Assembly (NCBI GenBank): GCA_010027825.1
Contig: RGUK01000003.1
Coordinates: forward strand, 1 to 45,601
Length of the DNA stretch: 45,601 nt
Direction: 5' to 3'
Source of the DNA: a bacterium
GTDB taxonomy: Bacteria; Dependentiae; Babeliae; Babeliales; RVW-14
A program made the translations under genes and the position numbers. The notes under the pieces are model-generated. The model did not search any database, was not told where the DNA came from, and saw only the letters and a program-made list of their open reading frames with translations. Below, piece after piece: positions 29,530 to 35,775 of the stretch (position 1 is its first letter; every line of letters begins with the position of its first letter).

Positions 29530-29736
29530 TTAGTCTCGGGCGTACATCTCAGCAGTGTCAGAGATAAAGGCGCTGAAACATCCATAAACGTTACCCTCTT
29601 CACTTGCCTCCTCACTTTCGGCATACTCTTCAAACTCTGGACGATTCATAATCGTCTGAAGCTTCTGAAGACTCTTGTAGATCTCAGAAACGGTGGATTG
29701 ATATTCGGACCCGGTGGCTGTTGCTTTATTTTTCAT
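29530..29736 (-). CDS. Early acidic hypothetical protein
   Basis: 68 residues, MKNKATATGSEYQSTVSEIY then a Glu-rich stretch (EFEEYAESEEASEEG) and FSAFISDTAEMYARD. Strong negative charge suggests a protein or DNA-mimic interaction, but nothing specific. Leaderless promoter fixes the start. Confidence 0.65.
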   Translation of the reverse strand: MKNKATATGSEYQSTVSEIYKSLQKLQTIMNRPEFEEYAESEEASEEGNVYGCFSAFISDTAEMYARD

Positions 29737-29742
29737 ACGTTC

Positions 29743-29771
29743 AGTATAAGGGTTTCAGTAGGAACATTCAA
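29743..29771 (-). promoter_or_regulatory. Leaderless early promoter for 29736
   Basis: TTGAAT-17 bp (begins GTTCC)-TATACT-GAACGT-ATG. Confidence 0.82.
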
Positions 29772-29807
29772 GTCTAGAGTCCGGAGCCGTCGTAGTCTTC
29801 GTCCATG

Positions 29808-30017
29808 TTAAAGCTCCTGGTAATTAGGCGGAAGAACCTCTCGGAGTTGATTCATTAACGCACGTGCAGCCTTCAAGTCAACTACCTGAATATAGTTGCA
29901 GTTGTATCCATGAAAAGAGAGTTCGATAACATCCTTAAGAGGCTCGTAGTGATGGCGTCCAAAACGCACAGAAACATCCTCCTGAATCGACCCACAGATT
30001 GGTTCTTTATTTTTCAT
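29808..30017 (-). CDS. Early hypothetical protein
   Basis: 69 residues: MKNKEPICGSIQEDVSVRFG, then a strand-rich part (VIELSFHGYNCNYIQVVDLK) and a helix ending LPPNYQEL. Compact alpha/beta appearance. Unrecognised. Leaderless promoter fixes the start. Confidence 0.63.
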   Translation of the reverse strand: MKNKEPICGSIQEDVSVRFGRHHYEPLKDVIELSFHGYNCNYIQVVDLKAARALMNQLREVLPPNYQEL

Positions 30018-30023
30018 ACGAGT

Positions 30024-30052
30024 ATTATGATATCAGTCCCGGGAAGCGGCAA
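30024..30052 (-). promoter_or_regulatory. Leaderless early promoter for 30017
   Basis: TTGCCG-17 bp (begins CTTCC)-CATAAT-6 nt-ATG. Confidence 0.78.
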
Positions 30053-30284
30053 GCTCCAATTCGTGTTGAAGCTCGTTTTCGTACCTATCGTACGCATCGT
30101 TAATAGACTCCTGAAGGGTCTTAATTCCTCTGGAATAACCTTTGACTTCCCAGTCGAGCATAGCTTCGAGGATCCCACAGGTATAAGCCCACTTCATCGA
30201 AGGATCGGTTGGGTACTTAGCTTGGCACATCTCAGCGATCTTATCGGTGAGCTCTTTAACGGTTCTATTATTCTTATTTTCCAT
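30033..30284 (-). CDS. Early hypothetical protein, paralogue of 23961-24200
   Basis: 83 residues from ATG 30284: MENKNNRTVKELTDKIAEMC, a Trp-containing helix (MKWAYTCGILEAMLDWEVKG) and SINDAYDRYENELQHELELA. Same helical order as the protein at 23961-24200. Leaderless promoter with TATACT fixes the start and excludes the 28-residue extension. Confidence 0.65.
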   Translation of the reverse strand: MENKNNRTVKELTDKIAEMCQAKYPTDPSMKWAYTCGILEAMLDWEVKGYSRGIKTLQESINDAYDRYENELQHELELAASRD

Positions 30285-30290
30285 ACTATC

Positions 30291-30319
30291 AGTATAACGG
30301 AAGTCTGCCGGAACCTCAA
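30291..30319 (-). promoter_or_regulatory. Leaderless early promoter for 30284
   Basis: TTGAGG-17 bp (begins TTCC)-TATACT-6 nt-ATG. Last of the minus-strand early block. Confidence 0.8.
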
Positions 30320-30342
30320 GGGGAAAATATTTTGGATTCCTA

Positions 30343-30371
30343 TTGCACGTTCCTGCGGAAGCCTTCATAAT
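30343..30371 (+). promoter_or_regulatory. Early promoter without start codon
   Basis: TTGCAC-17 bp (begins GTTCC)-CATAAT on the plus strand. The predicted start at 30378 has no ATG; it matches the 5' end of a candidate RNA. Confidence 0.72.
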
Positions 30372-30377
30372 AGAAGG

Positions 30378-30504
30378 ATAATAAAGGAAGGGTCGCTGAG
30401 CAGGGACCAGGTTTAAAAACAGCTCGATAGTCCGATAAGACGGATGTATGTTTGTTAGCTGGGGGTACTCCGATTACCTCACATCAGAACTAACGTTCCT
30501 TTTT
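30378..30504 (+). ncRNA. Candidate small RNA from an early promoter
   Basis: The predicted transcript of about 127 nt opens with AAAGGAA (30383-30389), which pairs with TTCCTTT (30496-30502) directly followed by more Ts. Inside are TCCG/CGGA and GTTAG/CTAAC stems, the latter enclosing a G-rich GCTGGGGGTACTCC loop. No ORF longer than a few codons begins at the start site. It lies where transcription switches from minus to plus. Confidence 0.5.
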
Positions 30505-30619
30505 CGCCCTATTTAACATAGCAATTTCCTGGTAGTTAGTTGGCCGAAGTTAAAGTCGACTTAGTAGGCCGAAAAAAAGGCTTGTTGTCCCTAGTTAATT
30601 CCTATATCATGAAGTAAGT
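30505..30619. other. Intergenic switch region
   Basis: No gene seen. It contains a short GGCCGAA...repeat (twice GGCCGAA, at about 30542 and 30569) and a plus-strand promoter-like TTGTCC-17 bp-CATGAA leading to ATG 30620. A possible replication or regulatory site by position only. Confidence 0.35.
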
Positions 30620-30661
30620 ATGAGAGGAACGTTAACTATTCAAATAGTAGTATGCTTTTAG
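30620..30661 (+). CDS. Possible 13-codon leader peptide
   Basis: ATG 6 nt after a CATGAA box, encoding MRGTLTIQIVVCF. Its stop overlaps the first codons of the membrane-protein gene at 30652, so termination and re-initiation could couple them. Weak -10; speculative. Confidence 0.3.
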   Translation: MRGTLTIQIVVCF

Positions 30662-30843
30662 ATACCTTACTGAATATTGATATAAGTGAAGTAGACCAGG
30701 AATGTCCCCTATGGGTAAATCTAGTACCAGTCATTCTAGTCGTAGTGTTAATTCTTACATCAATAAAGGTATCGTATAAAGCTAGAATCTACCGTGATAG
30801 TAATACCAGATCTAGCCATAGAGAACAGGATGATAACTATTGA
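30652..30843 (+). CDS. Small single-span membrane protein
   Basis: 63 residues: an acidic N-terminus (MLLDTLLNIDISEVDQECPL), one transmembrane helix (LVPVILVVVLILTSIKVSYK), and a polar C-terminus. Likely N-out/C-in membrane peptide. First of two adjacent small membrane genes on the plus strand. Confidence 0.58.
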   Translation: MLLDTLLNIDISEVDQECPLWVNLVPVILVVVLILTSIKVSYKARIYRDSNTRSSHREQDDNY

Positions 30844-30853
30844 TTAGGAACTT

Positions 30854-31024
30854 ATGAACTACCTAGAGTATCAATCCATTCAGACCTATCTATCCATAGC
30901 TATAGGACTCTTTATAGTACTGTTAGCCGCTGTGGCGTGGTACCAGGCTGACAGGGAAGATAAGAACTACCAGGCTTGGTTAGAGTATGAACGGGTGAAG
31001 AAGGGAACGGAATCGGAAGAATAG
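30854..31024 (+). CDS. Small single-span membrane protein
   Basis: 56 residues: MNYLEYQSIQTYLSIAIGLF, then IVLLAAVAWY completes one transmembrane helix, followed by a charged tail (QADREDKNYQAWLEYERVKK). It follows the previous membrane gene by 10 bp and is probably co-transcribed. Below usual length cutoffs. Function unknown. Confidence 0.6.
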   Translation: MNYLEYQSIQTYLSIAIGLFIVLLAAVAWYQADREDKNYQAWLEYERVKKGTESEE

Positions 31025-31066
31025 GAACGGTAGAAGGAACACCCGGAACCTATAAGGAACAAGAAA

Positions 31067-31105
31067 GCCTAAGCTCAGTACTAGGTTATAGTAAAGCGCT
31101 TAGGC
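31067..31105. other. Long hairpin in intergenic region
   Basis: GCCTAAGC (31067-31074) pairs with GCTTAGGC (31098-31105), and inside it TACTA pairs with TAGTA around GGTTA. The preceding 50 bp repeat GGAAC five times. A second stem CCGGG/CCCGG lies at about 31119-31143. The 160 bp between 31025 and 31186 show no gene. Could be a terminator, an RNA or a protein-binding site. Confidence 0.5.
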
Positions 31106-31186
31106 GAGGATAACTGACCGGGGTTCGGGAGAGACTACCCGGGGATAATAGACAAACGCGGCTATTAGATCCGAACGACTTCTTGA

Positions 31187-31387
31187 TTACTTGTTGAGAT
31201 AGGCAGAGAATTTCTCTTTGAACTGACTGACGTAACGGTTAACGAATGTATCAAGAGCGGTATTAGCTGCTGCGTGACCGCGAGAGGCGACTAACTTAGT
31301 AAGCTCTTCGACGTCTAGTATTACTGAGAAGGTTTCTGATGCTTTACCGGAGTCTGATTTGAGAGTAGTTTCGATAATGGTTTTCAT
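31187..31387 (-). CDS. Small hypothetical protein
   Basis: 66 residues: MKTIIETTLKSDSGKASETF then ILDVEELTKLVASRGHAAAN and a basic C-terminal helix. Alpha/beta, possibly a small dimeric DNA-binding fold. Unrecognised. No TATAAT box at the 6-nt position; upstream sequence GAAAGAAAT could act as a ribosome site. Confidence 0.55.
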   Translation of the reverse strand: MKTIIETTLKSDSGKASETFSVILDVEELTKLVASRGHAAANTALDTFVNRYVSQFKEKFSAYLNK

Positions 31388-31653
31388 ATTTCTTTCTATT
31401 TAATAAAGCTCGACAAAAAAAGCTACTGGTTCTGGGTATTCCTTAATATTTCTGTATTCCTACTATCTATCTGCTCTACGGCTATCTAGCTAGATACTTT
31501 GTTATCTCCCTTCTTTCCTATTATCTATTAGGGAATCTATATCATTTCCTATAACTTAGTCTTACCTAACTTTCTTAGTCTATCTATAGATTTTTATTCA
31601 AAACTAATTAATTTTTGCTTGTTTTCTATTGTTTTTTTATCTATAATGTATCT
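31388..31653. other. Pyrimidine-skewed intergenic region
   Basis: Plus strand is unusually T/C-rich with many CTAT, CTATCTA and TCCTA tracts and almost no G over about 200 bp. No ORF. It lies between divergent genes (31387 minus, 31654 plus), which makes it a candidate promoter array or replication origin. No iterons or clear dyads were found. Confidence 0.4.
31619..31647 (+). promoter_or_regulatory. Leaderless early promoter for 31654
   Basis: TTGTTT-17 bp-TATAAT-GTATCT-ATG on the plus strand; same spacing as the minus-strand family. Confidence 0.72.
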
Positions 31654-32055
31654 ATGAATACAAATGATTACATAGATGATCTTAACCGTCTGACCTATAA
31701 TCCCAATGATGAAGTGAAGATGACTAAGTCTGCTTTTAAGACTCTTCTAAAAAACGTCGATACAATTAATAGCAATCTCTTTAAGAATCAGGAAGACATT
31801 GCCTTTATTAAACGCCGTGAGGATGTCAACAAGCAACTAGCTGAAGAGATGATACAGATTCTTTCCTCCCTTAAGCCTACAAAGAAGTCAAAATTCGGTA
31901 CAAAAGCCAATCTTTTATCGTCCCATCCTACGTTCGTTCAATCTGAGGAAAGATATATGGAAGAACTGGTTAAGGCACCTGTAACACCTCTTACCCCGGT
32001 ACCTGATTTTAATGATGTTATCAATAAGTTATCTTTAGCTATCAATAAGAAGTGA
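31654..32055 (+). CDS. Hypothetical helical protein
   Basis: 133 residues from ATG 31654: MNTNDYIDDLNRLTYNPNDE, then a coiled helix (NVDTINSNLFKNQEDIAFIK) and a Pro/Thr-rich linker before a last helix. A TATAAT box 6 nt upstream selects this start over one 13 codons earlier. Directly after the stop the +1 frame stays open to 32130 with plausible protein-like sequence, suggesting a lost or shifted C-terminus. Confidence 0.62.
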   Translation: MNTNDYIDDLNRLTYNPNDEVKMTKSAFKTLLKNVDTINSNLFKNQEDIAFIKRREDVNKQLAEEMIQILSSLKPTKKSKFGTKANLLSSHPTFVQSEERYMEELVKAPVTPLTPVPDFNDVINKLSLAINKK

Positions 32056-32127
32056 TCTATTATTTAGTCTTGCTAAGAAAGCTCTTGCTAAAGATGATGG
32101 TGAGCTTAATACAGAAGATATTCCTGT

Positions 32128-32307
32128 TTAACTCTCTTTTGACCAAATCGGTCGGATATTAATAATCTCATTCATTACAATATCGCTATCTTTTGTAATG
32201 TTTCTACGTCCGGATTGCTTTACCATCCCTATAACATATTTGTATATCTTATTCTGAGTTTGTTTTGACTTCCCTTCAAACTCTTTCCAGATCTGTAACC
32301 TATTCAT
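32128..32307 (-). CDS. Small basic hypothetical protein
   Basis: 59 residues from ATG 32307: MNRLQIWKEFEGKSKQTQNK, then IYKYVIGMVKQSGRRNITKD and NEIINIRPIWSKES. Basic helices followed by a strand. It starts 6 bp after the stop of the gene at 32314 and is probably co-transcribed. Unrecognised. Confidence 0.58.
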   Translation of the reverse strand: MNRLQIWKEFEGKSKQTQNKIYKYVIGMVKQSGRRNITKDSDIVMNEIINIRPIWSKES

Positions 32308-32313
32308 TATCTT

Positions 32314-32511
32314 TTATTGCTTGTTCTTTTCTTCCTGCTCCAAGATATAGCTATGTTTCTCCCGCCAGATATGATCCCATTCCTCTGAGGCTTCAGCGTG
32401 TTGTTTGCCCAGATCCTTGATCATCTGCTCTAGAACCTTCTTCTTCGCATTCCAATGGATGAGCTGATTGTTGTACCCCTCAATAACCTTCTCGTATGTT
32501 TCATTTTTCAT
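32314..32511 (-). CDS. Early coiled-coil protein
   Basis: 65 residues: MKNETYEKVIEGYNNQLIHW then NAKKKVLEQMIKDLGKQHAE and a Trp/Glu/Lys-rich helix. Nearly all helix with charged heptads. Function unknown. Leaderless promoter with TAATAT. Confidence 0.62.
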   Translation of the reverse strand: MKNETYEKVIEGYNNQLIHWNAKKKVLEQMIKDLGKQHAEASEEWDHIWREKHSYILEQEEKNKQ

Positions 32512-32517
32512 ACTCTT

Positions 32518-32546
32518 ATATTACTGGAATCCAAAATGAAGTTCAA
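32518..32546 (-). promoter_or_regulatory. Leaderless early promoter for 32511
   Basis: TTGAAC-17 bp (begins TTC)-TAATAT-6 nt-ATG. Confidence 0.72.
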
Positions 32547-32548
32547 GA

Positions 32549-32968
32549 TTAATTTTGAAGATACTCTAGCGCCTTCTTATACTTCTCTTTTTGCTTCTCC
32601 GTTGGAGTGTCGTTTAGATTGTAGTTAATATCAGCAATCTTGACAGCTCTAGCTATTGGATTATTCTTAACAGAAGAGAGATACATCATATAATCAATAC
32701 CCTTTGTTTTTGTTAATCGGTTAACAGCATCTACGACTTTACCAGGCATTCCAATCCTAGATAGATCATTCAAGGTATATATAGTATCCTCTACTACATC
32801 GTGAAGATACGCTGTAGCGATGTTCTCCGGGGTTTGTGGAAGAACAGTCCTCGCTACACCATCAACATGATTAAAATAAGGAGTAGCTCCATCCCTTCTA
32901 TACTGACCGCGGTGGGCCATTTGAGCAAAGTTTCTTGCTGTTGCAATTATCTCTAATCCATCTTTCAT
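32549..32968 (-). CDS. Small alarmone-hydrolase-like HD protein (RelA/SpoT hydrolase domain)
   Basis: 139 residues covering only an HD hydrolase domain. AHRGQYRRDGATPYFNHVDG (18-37, His34), AYLHDVVEDT (53-62, His56-Asp57 and Glu60-Asp61) and KIADINYNL (110-118, Asp113, Asn117) are the ordered motifs of SpoT/Mesh1-type (p)ppGpp hydrolases. The pattern HDxVED is intact, so activity is likely. It lacks synthetase, TGS and ACT domains and is a little shorter than Mesh1. It would remove host alarmones or toxic alarmone-like nucleotides during infection. Confidence 0.78.
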   Translation of the reverse strand: MKDGLEIIATARNFAQMAHRGQYRRDGATPYFNHVDGVARTVLPQTPENIATAYLHDVVEDTIYTLNDLSRIGMPGKVVDAVNRLTKTKGIDYMMYLSSVKNNPIARAVKIADINYNLNDTPTEKQKEKYKKALEYLQN

Positions 32969-32974
32969 ACTCTT

Positions 32975-33003
32975 ATATTACTGGAATTTCTTTTGAACTA
33001 CCA
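32975..33003 (-). promoter_or_regulatory. Leaderless early promoter for 32968
   Basis: TAATAT lies 6 nt before ATG and is identical to the box upstream of 32511, but the -35 (TGGTAG region) is poor. Confidence 0.5.
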
Positions 33004-33041
33004 GCTTTTTCTATCCTTCAGGCATAAATACTTCTATCTCT

Positions 33042-33539
33042 ATGCATAAAGACGATTACCTCATGTTTGAAAGTTACATCAAGAAGATTGAAGAAGCTAA
33101 GGCTTCACCTTCTAATTTTAGCGGACTACCAGTAAAGCCGGTTGGCTCATTTGCCAACACCCCGGCTCCTAAGGGTTATGATGCTATGCAGAATATGATC
33201 AATATGAAGCTTGCAGCCAAGGATAAGAAGAAGTCCGAGGATGAGGAAATGACATGTAAGTACGCCAAGGAAGGTTGTGATTGTGATGGTTGTTCGGATT
33301 GTAGAGCCAATCAAACAAAGTCCGAAGACGCTGAATCTTATGGTATTGAAGGTAAGATTAAAGCCGCCCTTCAAGAGGTAGAGAGTGTTGGCTATACCGG
33401 CGATCATATTGACCCGGCTGAGGTTGCCAAGCTTGTTATCGGCTCCCAAGGTAATTGGGGCGACTCATATGAGCCTTTAGTCCAAGCCCTTGGTCACGTT
33501 ATTGAAGCCTATTACGAAAAAGGTCTTCAGGATTCGTAA
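33042..33539 (+). CDS. Probable packaged head protein with Cys cluster
   Basis: 165 residues. The N-terminus MHKDDYLMFESYIKKIEE is close to those of the genes at 35418 (MFKDDYLIFEAYNKRL) and 35776 (SSLIFEKYAKIY), a candidate capsid-targeting peptide with a gp21-type cut after MFE. The centre has a dense Cys cluster (CKYAKEGCDCDGCSDCRAN), probably a metal site. The C-terminal 60 residues form an alpha-helical domain. CATAAATA 11 nt upstream marks it as late. Confidence 0.6.
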   Translation: MHKDDYLMFESYIKKIEEAKASPSNFSGLPVKPVGSFANTPAPKGYDAMQNMINMKLAAKDKKKSEDEEMTCKYAKEGCDCDGCSDCRANQTKSEDAESYGIEGKIKAALQEVESVGYTGDHIDPAEVAKLVIGSQGNWGDSYEPLVQALGHVIEAYYEKGLQDS

Positions 33540-33558
33540 TAAATAATTATACATAACG

Positions 33559-33566
33559 TATAAATA
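33559..33566 (+). promoter_or_regulatory. Late promoter -10 box
   Basis: Perfect TATAAATA, 5 nt before ATG 33572; predicted transcription start on the initiating A. Confidence 0.8.
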
Positions 33567-33571
33567 TTTCT

Positions 33572-34057
33572 ATGGCCCAACCTCCTATTCCATCCTATCT
33601 TAATACAAATCTTACTGTAAACCGGTCCCAGGCCGAGCAGGCAATTTATTTGGAATTGGAAGGTGATTCACGCTTCCCGGCCGTATCTGTAACTCATTTT
33701 CAATACCCAGATAAAACTGAGGCCTTTCCTGGTAATATAAACGCTAGACCACTTTCCTCTGTTGAAGTATTTCCTAAGTTTGCTACCCTAAACTATATTG
33801 TAAACCCCGAAGACGTAACTTACGGTCTCCTTGCCCAGGACGGCTTCATCGTTGCCGATAATACATCCGGTCAGGTCAATGGTACATTCTCTACTATTCA
33901 GGTTATTTCGGCATGTAAATTCCAAGGATTAACTGCTACAAGCTCCAGTACAAGTAAGATTACAGCTTACGAACTACCACAGAACTTCTCACTAACCGGT
34001 CCTATTACCAATTTTACACTTACCTACGGTGCGGTAGTAGCTTACAAGAACAATTAA
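33572..34057 (+). CDS. Hypothetical virion protein
   Basis: 161 residues, beta-rich with Thr/Ser/Asn/Phe and few charges: SVTHFQYPDKTEAFPGNINA in the middle and FSLTGPITNFTLTYGAVVAY at the end. Late promoter with ideal spacing. Likely a structural protein, perhaps a capsid decoration or fibre accessory; no family recognised. Co-oriented with the PA14-like gene 5 bp downstream. Confidence 0.6.
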   Translation: MAQPPIPSYLNTNLTVNRSQAEQAIYLELEGDSRFPAVSVTHFQYPDKTEAFPGNINARPLSSVEVFPKFATLNYIVNPEDVTYGLLAQDGFIVADNTSGQVNGTFSTIQVISACKFQGLTATSSSTSKITAYELPQNFSLTGPITNFTLTYGAVVAYKNN

Positions 34058-34062
34058 TTATT

Positions 34063-34587
34063 ATGCCGAACTATGGTATCGGACTCGGTATTGGGTTAGG
34101 ATTGAGAGCAGGTAGAGCTCCAAGGACATCACCTGGTTATCTTGCCGGTGTATTCCGTACTATTTATAATAATTACTTTAACGGGGATATTGCTTTCTTT
34201 AGTACTGCGACGGTTAATTCTTCCGGTGTTGCTACCAACTTTACAGTAAGTGATAACAATATTGTAAGTTATCAGTTCTTAGGTTATTTCCTTCCTGACT
34301 ATACCGGTGACTGGATATTCTCTGGTAACTCTGATGATTATTATCGCGTTTGGGTTGGAAGTAATGCTCTAACACCAACGAACCTAAACAACAATACATC
34401 AACGGCAATTGGAAGCTATTCATTTACCGTATCCTTGGTTGCTGGTACATATTATCCTATAAGGGTAGCCTGGGGTAATCTTACCGGTCCTGGAGCCTTA
34501 ACCATGAGTTATTCACACACCGGTATCTCCTCAACCTCAGATTATACTGGCAAGCTGTTTTATAACCCAGCTACAAACGGCTACTAA
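34063..34587 (+). CDS. PA14/GLEYA-like carbohydrate-binding virion protein
   Basis: 174 residues. After a Gly/Leu/Arg-rich start (MPNYGIGLGIGLGLRAGRAP) the rest follows the PA14 pattern: GYLAGVFRTIYNNYFNGDIA, then SYQFLGYFLPDYTGDWIFSG, SDDYYRVWVG, and AGTYYPIRVAWGN...MSYSH. PA14 and GLEYA domains bind sugars in adhesins. Probably an adsorption or decoration protein. It overlaps the convergent gene at 34584 by 4 bp. Confidence 0.68.
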   Translation: MPNYGIGLGIGLGLRAGRAPRTSPGYLAGVFRTIYNNYFNGDIAFFSTATVNSSGVATNFTVSDNNIVSYQFLGYFLPDYTGDWIFSGNSDDYYRVWVGSNALTPTNLNNNTSTAIGSYSFTVSLVAGTYYPIRVAWGNLTGPGALTMSYSHTGISSTSDYTGKLFYNPATNGY

Positions 34588-34772
34588 TTAAACATCTCGT
34601 CTACCTTCTTAGATATAGCTAGGGTAGATTCATAGTAATGTCTAAGCTTACCGTAGAGATCTTGAACTCTACCTTCCTCAGCACTGTCTAATCCAGAAGA
34701 AAGCTCTTCATTAAAAACAACCTGAATATAATTCCAGTAGGCATGAAGGTGACTAAGATCTTGCTTTTCCAT
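34584..34772 (-). CDS. Small acidic helical protein
   Basis: 62 residues: MEKQDLSHLHAYWNYIQVVF then NEELSSGLDSAEEGRVQDLY and a last helix. Starts 1 bp after the stop of the gene at 34774 and shares its early promoter. Function unknown. Confidence 0.58.
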   Translation of the reverse strand: MEKQDLSHLHAYWNYIQVVFNEELSSGLDSAEEGRVQDLYGKLRHYYESTLAISKKVDEMFN

Positions 34773-34773
34773 A

Positions 34774-34944
34774 TTAATTAGAGCTAAACGTTAACAGGTT
34801 CTCCCGAGTATAAATTTTCTTACCGAACTTCGGCTTATACTTCTCCGTCATCATAACAAGAGCGGGCTTCATCGACCGGTTAATATGTCGGATAACAAAA
34901 TTACCCTGTACTGTTTCGACTGTCATTCCTACTTTAGGTTTCAT
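34774..34944 (-). CDS. Small basic early protein
   Basis: 56 residues from ATG 34944: MKPKVGMTVETVQGNFVIRH then INRSMKPALVMMTEKYKPKF. Short beta strands with many Lys, reminiscent of small SH3-like or KOW-like barrels. Missed by length cutoffs. Start set by a TATACT box 6 nt upstream. Confidence 0.62.
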   Translation of the reverse strand: MKPKVGMTVETVQGNFVIRHINRSMKPALVMMTEKYKPKFGKKIYTRENLLTFSSN

Positions 34945-34950
34945 ACGATC

Positions 34951-34979
34951 AGTATACAGGAATTTGAATTAAGCTGCAA
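34951..34979 (-). promoter_or_regulatory. Leaderless early promoter for 34944
   Basis: TTGCAG-17 bp (begins CTTAA)-TATACT-6 nt-ATG; overlaps the end of the upstream gene. Confidence 0.78.
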
Positions 34980-35337
34980 GCCAATTCTCAATAGACTCTG
35001 TATAGCAACGGGCCTGGAAGCCTCGTCCAATCTTAGAATCATAATCTAATCCTAGATCATTGCAGATGGTTCCAAGAAGGGATAACCCGTAGATACCCTC
35101 GCACTCGTCTATAACATTGCCGTTATCATCAAAGATCGTGGACTTATAGTCCTTTTTATTTGACTTCTGAACCTTAATGAATCGGCTCTGAAGTTCCTGT
35201 GAAAACTCTTTTAGGACTGAAATCTTCCAGATAGTATGCCCATCATTACCGATCGTCTCTAGAAGCTTCTCAATCTGAGGTTTCATGGTTGCATCAAAAC
35301 GAACGATCTCTTTCTTCTTAGCGGTTTTAATTGTCAT
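34969..35337 (-). CDS. Early hypothetical protein
   Basis: 122 residues: a Lys-rich start, helices up to about 60, a turn with Asp/Gly (IFDDNGNVIDECEGIYG), and a C-terminal helix ending ENWLAA. Not recognised. Leaderless promoter with CATACT. Confidence 0.63.
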   Translation of the reverse strand: MTIKTAKKKEIVRFDATMKPQIEKLLETIGNDGHTIWKISVLKEFSQELQSRFIKVQKSNKKDYKSTIFDDNGNVIDECEGIYGLSLLGTICNDLGLDYDSKIGRGFQARCYTESIENWLAA

Positions 35338-35343
35338 ACGTTT

Positions 35344-35372
35344 AGTATGCTGGAATTCAAAAGAACTTGCAA
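35344..35372 (-). promoter_or_regulatory. Leaderless early promoter for 35337
   Basis: TTGCAA-17 bp (begins GTTC)-CATACT-6 nt-ATG. Confidence 0.78.
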
Positions 35373-35417
35373 GCTTTTTATTTTTCTATATATTAAAGAA
35401 TAAATATTTCTATCTTT

Positions 35418-35771
35418 ATGTTTAAGGATGACTATCTAATATTTGAAGCCTATAATAAGCGCCTATCGGAATCTAAACTTGCACGTATGAGTACAAGAAA
35501 AATAGGCGAGGCACGTAACGATGAAGGTGGTTATGATAAGTACGTATCTTTCGGTATAAATGACGGTTCCGGCAAACAGCTTTTCTTCTATTACGACAGC
35601 AATGGTACATTCCGTCGCGGTCTTTTAAAAGCCGGCACTGATCTCAAGCCTTTTAGACAGCAGGAAATTGATTCTATTGCTCAGGATTGTAAAATAACTG
35701 CAGATGATTTCTATAATGCTATCAACCAAGGAAGCAAAGAAGTTACATCACTCACTGAAAAAAATAAATAA
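35418..35771 (+). CDS. Probable packaged head protein
   Basis: 117 residues. N-terminus MFKDDYLIFEAYNKRLSESK matches the candidate capsid-targeting peptide of 33042 and 35776, with a possible gp21-type cut after IFE. The remainder is a small alpha/beta domain (YVSFGINDGSGKQLFFYYDS). AATAAATA 11 nt upstream. In T4, internal proteins with such cleaved peptides enter the host with the DNA and can inhibit defences. Function here unknown. Confidence 0.6.
   Translation: MFKDDYLIFEAYNKRLSESKLARMSTRKIGEARNDEGGYDKYVSFGINDGSGKQLFFYYDSNGTFRRGLLKAGTDLKPFRQQEIDSIAQDCKITADDFYNAINQGSKEVTSLTEKNK
35763..35770 (+). promoter_or_regulatory. Late promoter -10 box
   Basis: AATAAATA, 5 nt before ATG 35776, overlapping the last codons of the upstream gene. 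Confidence 0.7.
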
Positions 35772-35775
35772 TTTT

